From Rodentolepis nana (Eukaryota; Platyhelminthes; Cestoda; Cyclophyllidea; Hymenolepididae): a stretch of 14,286 bases of DNA. The DNA is taken from the NCBI GenBank assembly GCA_900617975.1, contig UZAE01001255.1, positions 1 to 14,286 of the forward strand. The letters run 5' to 3'. Of the stretch, positions 9,036 through 14,286 are shown in pieces; positions within the stretch are counted from its first letter, which is position 1, and the number at the start of each line of letters is the position of its first letter. Made by a program: the position numbers and the translations under genes. The notes below the pieces were generated by a model. The model searched no databases. It was not told where the DNA came from and worked only from the letters and a program-made list of their open reading frames with translations.

Positions 9036-9809
9036 GAGCTCAAAGAATTTCATTTACCTCTTGGAAACACAAAGTACAACCAATATATTTGATCTACTTC
9101 TCTAAGTCTTTTGTGTTGTTGTGTAGGAATCTTGGTACCGCCAATAACTACATGCCTATTTGTAAGAGATTGACTCAAGTGACCGTACTCGTAGTCAGCA
9201 ACTATTTTAATTAAGAATCTTCAACTGCTTCATCGATTCCTGGATGGGGTTGCAATACTACTGGCATACTTGAATATATAGATATTACCCTATTTTGTGA
9301 TTTACTGAATAATATAGCTGTAAACAATGCCGCATAATTTAAATATAAAATGTAAAATCGCATTTTCTATTTTTGCATTTATTCGCAGCATGGTTTTGTC
9401 TGAAGGAACCAGTGTTATAAGTGTGACTATTTTAAAAAAATAAAGCAGAAAATATAATATTGAATCAAACTTGTGTCATGTTATTGTTGCACTTTTGCAG
9501 CAACGCTATTAGTTGCTTTTCTACCTAGTGAATATGAATGGAGTCGTTTTGACATATTTCACCCTATGAAATGATATTTTTGTCTCGTGATTCTTGTGAT
9601 AGAAATTACATTTGATTCAATCTATAATTTTTTAAATTGCCCTTGACTGTAATTCTGCCAATTCTATTATCAATATCATGATGAAATGATATAAATTAGC
9701 TTTCCACTTAAAAAATTTATATCTTGCTGATGGGAAAACAACTAGGTCCCGTGAATGTAGTCCTGACGTATTCGTTATTCATTAAATATGGTTAAAAATG
9801 GTAAATTAC

Positions 9810-9927
9810 CGTCCACATAGCAGGAGCAAGCCTCACTACTTTCGCTAGCTGCAATCGACGAATCAGTGTCTTGTCCATCGGTTGAATTACCTTCGGCTGA
9901 ATTTGACACCAAGTCAAGTGGAAGTCT
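9810..9927 (-). CDS. Internal exon of the minus-strand split gene, acidic Ser/Thr-rich
   Basis: The acceptor CCATTTTTAG precedes base 9927 and a moderate donor GACG|GTAATT follows base 9810. The 118 bases give 39 codons plus one base, entering in phase 0 as the upstream exon requires. The peptide begins RLPLDLVSNSAEGNSTDGQD, continues with a run rich in Ser, Asp and Glu, and ends SSEACSCYVD. It is probably a flexible linker, possibly phosphorylated. G+C is 57 of 118 bases (48%). The + strand is also open here, with an acceptor-like CATAGCAG and a stop, so the strand depends on the phase match with its neighbours. I do not recognise the family. Confidence 0.4.
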
Positions 9928-10580
9928 CTAAAAATGGTAAGCGAATGTACAAAAATGAAGAATTCATAAATAATGACATACAGCCATCTAGAAGATCACA
10001 TTATTCTATGAGGCAATTACAAAATGCCTTGTGAAATGCATGATTAAGAAATCGTGGGTGATCAAAAGCCTTCATTGATTACTGAGTTAATTTAAAAAAA
10101 ATAGAATGCTTCCATTTGCTCATGCTGTGAAGGCCCTATGGAGAAGACACCGCCCAGCACAATTTGCGTATTGCAGAAGTTGTTCATTAAAGGACCAAAA
10201 GTAACCAACTTTTCCTCTTCGCTTCGCTCTCTCTCTCTCCCCAATTAACTTAAGTCCGCTACTTATGCATCCATAGCCTTTTTAATTTGATGAATCTAAC
10301 TATAAAATGGAGTACTTTGAAATACATTCATGTGAAGCTCAATCTTTCACAAAATTACAATAGTTCTCACCATCAAACCTCTCAATTCCAATCAAATTTT
10401 GATTTTCTATTTCTTTTAGTAGTGGTCGAACACCATTTTTTCACCTGCTAAAGTTCACAAAAATCTTCCTTTATTTTTTGAAAATTACGCAGCCAGTCTT
10501 TCAAATATTATTGTCTATTCTATGGTGACAAATGCAACGGTTGGATCATTTCTGAAAGCAAGAATTCGACCAATACTTAC
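9928..10580 (-). other. Proposed intron with a CT microsatellite
   Basis: It runs from the consensus donor GTAAGTATT (10580 downward) to the acceptor at 9929-9928. A (CT)6 tract lies at 10227-10238. No other feature was seen. Confidence 0.35.
10227..10238. repeat. (CT)6 microsatellite
   Basis: Six CT units lie inside the proposed intron. On the minus strand this is a GAGAGA tract. It is short and probably neutral. Confidence 0.8.
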
Positions 10581-10716
10581 GAGTTTACTGAATCCAAGAA
10601 GGTTGACACATGTGAGTAAAAGAGAGGTTTTATCCAATCCTCCCTGCGTGGCAATCATTGCTGAAAGAGTGGACGGTCGATCAACGCTTTCTGGCGAGAA
10701 TGTGTCAGGATTTTCA
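10581..10716 (-). CDS. Internal exon of the minus-strand split gene
   Basis: A very good acceptor (CTTCCTCCTAATTTTAG) precedes base 10716 and a perfect intron start GTAAGTAT follows base 10581. The 136 bases hold one base completing a split codon plus 45 codons, exiting in phase 0. The peptide begins ENPDTFSPESVDRPSTLSAM and continues through IATQGGLDKTSLLLTCVNLL to GFSKL. It is polar and Pro/Ser-rich first, then an amphipathic, Leu-rich probable helix. G+C is 45% by count. A 74-codon ATG frame on the + strand (10522-10746) overlaps it and has a GTGAGT site, but its acceptor is poor, so I take it as a shadow. I do not recognise the family. Confidence 0.45.
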
Positions 10717-11077
10717 CTAAAATTAGGAGGAAGATTACATGCTTAGGAAATCACACGCAGGTACCGCGGTCTAAGTTTTTTTGCCAACAGCGAGGCTCTT
10801 TTAATTTTATGCACCTAATGTTAGCAGTGCATTTACAAGTATCCCTTCCATTTAGTTTGTCTTCTTGAGAAAAACAAATGCATGTTTCATCGGGATCTTA
10901 GCGAATTTATAATTTTAATCCATATGACCAGCAAAAGTCGATCAGTTAGCACATCAAAATAGTGGAGAGCTTGAAAAGTATCATGCTCAATTGTTGGCAC
11001 CAATTAAGGACTTGAACATATTGACGACCTTATACTTGAAAAGTCAAAGCTGTCATGAAAAGATCTCCTCTTTTCAC
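10717..11077 (-). other. Proposed intron
   Basis: It starts with GTGAAAAG on the minus strand and ends with the strong TTTTAG acceptor at 10722-10717. It contains a minus-strand open stretch (RQYVQVLNWCQQLSMILFKL) at about 10950-11023, which has no good donor and ends at a TAA, so I leave it as intron. Confidence 0.3.
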
Positions 11078-11106
11078 CTCCGAGAAATCTTTGATTTATT
11101 CAATTC
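11078..11106 (-). CDS. Proposed micro-exon (29 nt) of the minus-strand split gene
   Basis: A good acceptor (TGTCTTTCAATTATCTAG) precedes base 11106 and a fair donor CGGAG|GTGAAA follows base 11078. It reads ELNKSKISR plus two bases. It enters in phase 0 as the upstream 87-nt exon requires and exits in phase 2 as the next exon requires, giving Arg-Ser across the junction. The phase fit on both sides is the main support. The size is small and I selected it for fit, so confidence is limited. Confidence 0.25.
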
Positions 11107-11776
11107 CTAGATAATTGAAAGACAAGTTAGCTGGTTGTTGTGACGAAATTTGTTGAAGCCCATCTCACTACCCAGTTCCATCACTAGCATTACAGCCTAA
11201 TCAAGGTGGAGAAAATGGGTGGTTACGCCACACCCATATTTAATAATTCAGGCCTAAAGTAATTTCCACTTTCAGTGTTAACTTGTTTTTTTAAACTCAA
11301 TATATCTTAATATAGCATTCCTTAAATAGTACAAATAAAATCCTGTAATAATGGTCTTGAAGCACATATCTCTGATTAAAAAATCATTATTATTATTATT
11401 AAGTGTAATTTACTGTTATCCGCATAAATTAATTATTTAGTTTACTTAAATAGCAACTTGATATTTAACTCTGATATCAATACTAAAAAGTAACGATTTT
11501 TAATGCATTTCATAAATGGTATAAAATAAAAGTACTCTATTTTTAAAATCCATTGACGGAGGCAGAAGTAAGGTTCCATTTCATAATTTATTATTCTGCA
11601 CAGTGTTATAGCATGGATATGTGTGGCAAATAAATATTTGAGGTGAATTTTAATTGGAGCTCAACCCTATGACACAATCAAGCAGTTTATGGTCGAAGAA
11701 TGCGAAATCAATTTATCACCTTACTATACCAAATTTCGCTTTTTCATTACTTTCCTCTCCAAATCCCTCTACTTAC
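11107..11776 (-). other. Proposed intron with (ATT)5
   Basis: It begins with a consensus GTAAGTAG on the minus strand (11776 downward). It holds an (ATT)5 repeat at 11386-11400. A minus frame starting AVMLVMELGSEMGF after an acceptor-like GATTAG ends at the TAG that serves as the micro-exon acceptor, so I regard it as intronic. Confidence 0.3.
11386..11400. repeat. (ATT)5 microsatellite
   Basis: There are five exact units. On the minus strand it is (AAT)5, similar to the tail of a non-LTR element. No coding remnant of such an element is visible beside it. Confidence 0.8.
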
Positions 11777-11863
11777 CTTTTTCGCTCTTTCAAATCTTTT
11801 TAAAGCACATTTTTTTAACTGAATTCTTGGTTCCACCAGCTCATAAAATATTTTTGTCTCCTG
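11777..11863 (-). CDS. Proposed exon of the minus-strand split gene, basic helical segment
   Basis: The acceptor TTTCTAAGTTTAG precedes base 11863 and a strong donor AAG|GTAAGTAG follows base 11777. Only one of three frames is open through the 87 bases: 29 codons, phase 0 to phase 0. The peptide begins QETKIFYELVEPRIQLKKC and ends ALKRFERAKK. It is charged and heptad-like, suggesting a coiled coil. Unlike the other exons its G+C (27 of 87 bases) is at background level, which lowers confidence. A 76-codon + strand frame (11689-11919) overlaps it and is rich in Phe and Leu, as expected of a shadow. No family is recognised. Confidence 0.33.
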
Positions 11864-12234
11864 CTAAACTTAGAAACTTTCAGATAGAGGGATATGATCG
11901 AATTTTTTTTACCTTATAGGAGTAACTTTTTTATCGATTTTTGAGTTACATTGCATTCCCCTGCGTTATCTTAAGGCACTCTAGACTTTGGGTTTTGCAC
12001 GATTATTAACGGTATTTACTATTTGTTTTTTTCCCATTTCAATCACACATCAAAAATTTTGTAAATAAATAATTATTTCACTTATAAATAACCGTGTTTT
12101 TTTCATGGTAACATATTGGATATAAAATAATTTATAGAAAACCAGATCAGTTGTGGAACTGGTACAGTTTTATTCATTCCTAACGTTGAGTTTGTTCACA
12201 GTCAAATTCAATAAATGTACCAAAAAGCTTATAT

Positions 12235-12243
12235 TGACCTTGA
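12235..12243 (-). promoter_or_regulatory. Monomeric orphan nuclear-receptor site (TCAAGGTCA)
   Basis: The minus strand reads TCAAGGTCA, the full consensus for monomer-binding receptors of the FTZ-F1/SF-1 and ERR types. It is one of two such sites about 160 bases apart. No promoter is defined, so a function is only inferred. Confidence 0.25.
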
Positions 12244-12401
12244 AACCACTCTTTCTTTTTATACATTTGATTTATAAGAATTTGAAGATTTAAAGCAATT
12301 CAAAGATTTGAAGGGAAAATTTTTTTCATTGACACAATAACTTTCAGAACCAAGGCAAAAAAAACTAAGAGAAAAATAACATTAATTTGGAAATGCAACG
12401 A

Positions 12402-12409
12402 CAAGGTCA
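12402..12409 (+). promoter_or_regulatory. Second orphan-receptor-like site (CAAGGTCA)
   Basis: CAAGGTCA on the + strand is the core of the same monomeric element, opposite in orientation to the one at 12235-12243. The next bases make CACGTAA. Function is inferred from the motif only. Confidence 0.2.
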
Positions 12410-12446
12410 CGTAAAACTCTCTCTCCAGTGGACTAGAGCCCGAGCC

Positions 12447-12460
12447 CTGGGCATCCCCAG
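12447..12460. repeat. GC-rich hairpin CTGGG / CCCAG
   Basis: A 5-bp stem with loop CATC lies in an unusually GC-rich patch (about 12425-12460) of an AT-rich region. The patch has no supported coding frame. Confidence 0.4.
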
Positions 12461-12888
12461 TGATTAATTAATGAACTCCACACGATCATCAAATAAATTT
12501 ATTCATCGTAATTTGATAAGAATCACGAGAAATACTATTGGAATCTACACTGCATTAAGTACTAATTTTATCTTGACAAATGGTAATTAGCTATTTAGCC
12601 ATCTGTATTCTCATAAGTTCGACAGCCCCAAACCCTGCATCCAAATCCACCAATTCGAATTGCAAGTAGCAACAAAAATTGTCTTTACTTGTCGTGCATT
12701 TAAGTAAAATTGTAGGTAACAGGAATAATACCATCCTGTCTCTAATTCTCTCCTTTTTGTTAACATTTTTATGCAAATTCTACGCGAAAAATCATCGTCA
12801 TTAAATTTTCTGTTTCCGTCACTAAAAAAATGCATAAAATAGGGAAGTTATTAAAAGTTGCATGCACATTAATTAATAATAAAAATAA

Positions 12889-12957
12889 AGAAGTTACAAC
12901 GGACATAGCGTTGGCAATGTCCGGGGGCTTTCCAAATAACCACTAGACCAAACTTCC
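12889..12957 (-). repeat. tRNA-like A-box relic, possible SINE fragment
   Basis: The minus strand has TGGTCTAGTGGTTA (12950-12937), a perfect match to the RNA polymerase III A box (TRGYNNARNGG) as found in tRNA genes and tRNA-derived SINEs. The seven bases before it (GGAAGTT) can pair with AACTTCT at 12895-12889, as an acceptor stem would, with one G-T pair. The D stem and anticodon stem do not form and no good B box (GGTTCGANTCC) follows. It is therefore not a functional tRNA gene. A decayed SINE head or a chance match remains possible. Confidence 0.3.
12900..12923. repeat. Perfect 7-bp inverted repeat, 10-base loop
   Basis: CGGACAT at 12900-12906 is complementary to ATGTCCG at 12917-12923. 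It lies inside the tRNA-like relic and could be a remnant of a stem in that element. Confidence 0.55.
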
Positions 12958-14166
12958 GTGCAAACCAGCCTTAAACAAAAATAAAGTGCCTTGTAAATTT
13001 GCATGATGAAAACCAATTAATTGTCATCCGCCAAGCACATTGGCAACAATTGTGGACTATCAACTCTTTTTTCCCCTAATCTGAGCATCTCTTAATCTTT
13101 TTCAATATGCGGTAAACCCATGTACAGATTAGAAATTGACTTCGCAAACTGAGAAAATGAAAATATTGCCAAATTACTTTGTTACCGAAATTGCGAATAT
13201 AAAACACTAAGATGAGATATTGGCATAGTTCTTAATCAAATACTGTGATTTCAACTATCAGAAACTGTGGAAGGAGGCATATTAGGAGAGACAACATGTG
13301 ATTCATCTATTTCTAAGTATATTGGCATTCAGATTCAAAAAAAGATTTATTTCAAGTGGAAAGGCGTAGAAACGCATATATGTATTTTCTATGTATAATT
13401 TTGCCTTAAATGGTATAACGATGCTAAGGTTGTAAACGAAATTTAATTTAGGCAAATTTATCAAAATTTTAACAAATAAACCATTTAAATTGGAAAATGG
13501 AAAATACTAATGTTTTCAACACCAGTAGTTACATTATTCCAGAATATTCAATTTGAGTGTTGACAGGTAAAAGCAGCTATATATTGAAAGTTGAATTTTA
13601 CTGCTTTTAAGAACCACAACAGTTATGCAATACATTTGTCCATAATCAATTCAAGGTTTTAACTATTTCTTTAACTCGCTGCTGTTTTCCGAGTTATTGT
13701 TCTCGATAGCTTGATGAATGTTAAAAATATTATCGATCCGGAAGAATCAATCGCTATTTGTATGTCATTTTGTCCATCGAAACCTCCGTGGAGACTCAAC
13801 TGATCACCTGACGATGCTTCATCTTTAGCAAACCATTATTTCCTCGCATCTTTATTCCTATCTCTCTAACCATGGATTCATAAAGGGGAAATTTGGTTAG
13901 GTACCATTGAATACCTACTTGACTTCTCTCTAACTCTTTATTGGTTAACGCCTTCAATTATGCTTATTGGGCAGGTCCTCTCACACATTCCCTCAACTAT
14001 GTGGTCCTCACTCTGCCCTATAAGGGGTTATATTTTTTTTCTGTTTTGCAACACCACATTTTGTGATTGCAGTAATTAAACGCCCACGGCATAGTTCGGT
14101 AAATGACAAATACATTCTAATAAGAACACTTTATTAAAAGCAAGGGTTTTTCCGATAACCACTCAC

Positions 14167-14247
14167 GTTAATGAATTTCTTGGCCAATTTCACGTGCCCG
14201 AAAAGTGATAATTGTTTCAGAGTGAGATGAAGAATACAAACAGAAAA
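14167..14247 (-). CDS. Weak candidate upstream exon on the minus strand
   Basis: A strong donor AAC|GTGAGTGG follows base 14167, and a fair acceptor (TTTCCCTTGACAACAG) precedes base 14247. The 27 codons start FSVCILHLTLKQLSLF and end HVKLAKKFIN, phase 0 to phase 0, which is compatible with the minus-strand gene. Without a firm neighbour it could easily be chance. Confidence 0.18.
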
Positions 14248-14267
14248 CTGTTGTCAAGGGAAACTTT

Positions 14268-14286
14268 CCCATCCCCATCCCCCCCC
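14268..14286 (-). other. G-rich edge, possible G-quadruplex
   Basis: The minus strand has runs of at least eight, four and three G separated by AT. The long run could supply two of the four G-tracts needed for an intramolecular quadruplex. The window ends inside the run, so its full length is unknown. Confidence 0.35.

Larger units (their letters stand above)
8271..9809 (-). other. Proposed intron (about 1.5 kb)
   Basis: It runs from the GTAATT donor at 9809-9804 to the TTTTAG acceptor at 8275-8271. It contains a + strand exon-like segment at 8970-9007, a CACGTG E-box between two GTGAGTAG copies at 9008-9035, and overlapping GTTGC/GCAAC inverted repeats at 9486-9517. I find no other gene in it. 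Confidence 0.35.
11864..14166. other. Stretch with weak minus-strand exon-like segments
   Basis: No exon here is convincing. Weak minus-strand candidates are 13919-13951 (ALTNKELERSQ, donor GTAGGT) and the 54-codon open frame at 13674-13835 (it includes ASSGDQLSLHGGFDGQNDIQ). A third is the frame ending at about 12591 (it includes CCYLQFELVDLDAGFGAVEL). If the split gene extends upstream, its 5' exons should lie here or beyond the window. Confidence 0.3.

Noticed and set aside
10522..10746. 74-codon + strand frame with a GTGAGT site
   Set aside because: It overlaps the better-supported minus-strand exon (10581-10716), which has the stronger acceptor and donor. The + acceptor is poor.
12591..12835. 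Overlapping 61- and 74-codon minus-strand frames
   Set aside because: Parts look protein-like (CCYLQFELVDLDAGFGAVEL), but the two frames compete and no consistent acceptor-donor pair encloses either, so I did not call an exon.
12889..12957. Functional tRNA gene
   Set aside because: The A box and an acceptor-like pair are present, but the D and anticodon stems do not form and there is no B box.
1..14286. CRISPR array, prokaryotic operon, phage or toxin-antitoxin system
   Set aside because: There are no regularly spaced repeats, no ribosome-binding sites ahead of long frames, and no gene-dense strand. The window is eukaryotic in character.

Overview
This 14.3 kb window looks like a piece of an animal nuclear genome, most likely an arthropod. 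It is AT-rich (about one third G+C by eye) and has no long open frame: the longest is under 90 codons. It has no operon structure and no recognisable bacterial gene. It also has animal-type landmarks: a non-LTR retrotransposon 3' end, CT and ATT microsatellites, strong GT-AG splice-like signals and scattered AATAAA signals. The arthropod assignment rests mainly on my recollection that this retrotransposon C-terminus is common there. It is an inference, not a proof.

Left edge (1-346): the 3' end of a non-LTR retrotransposon on the + strand. The last 68 codons of ORF2 carry a C-x2-C-x9-H-x3-C knuckle. A 3' UTR with overlapping AATAAA signals and a short (TAATAG)n tail follows. This is the only feature whose family I recognise with confidence. 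From 347 to about 7,400 I see AT-rich sequence with little coding evidence. It holds a CT microsatellite, several short inverted repeats (including a perfect 18-bp palindrome at 7062-7079) and one GC-rich island at 5371-5500 whose coding strand is ambiguous.

Middle and right (about 7,690-11,860, minus strand): a chain of short open segments flanked by good acceptor and donor signals, most with GTAAGT-type donors. Their reading frames join without a phase conflict in the order 11863-11777, 11106-11078, 10716-10581, 9927-9810, 8270-8182, 7867-7818, 7728-7686. An AATAAA lies just past the last stop. I read this as the 3' half of one intron-rich minus-strand gene. The predicted protein goes from a basic helical segment, through an acidic Ser/Thr-rich stretch, to a Cys/His-rich C-terminus that could bind zinc. 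I do not recognise the family. Three of the exons are 45-48% G+C against the AT-rich introns, which supports them independently. The 87-nt exon, the 29-nt micro-exon and the last two exons are weaker.

Far right (11,864-14,286): probably the upstream part of the same gene or intergenic DNA. It has several weak exon-like segments on the minus strand, a tRNA A-box-like relic that may come from a SINE, two monomeric orphan-receptor sites and a G-rich strand at the very edge. I saw no new defence or mobile system. The hidden split gene is the main result.
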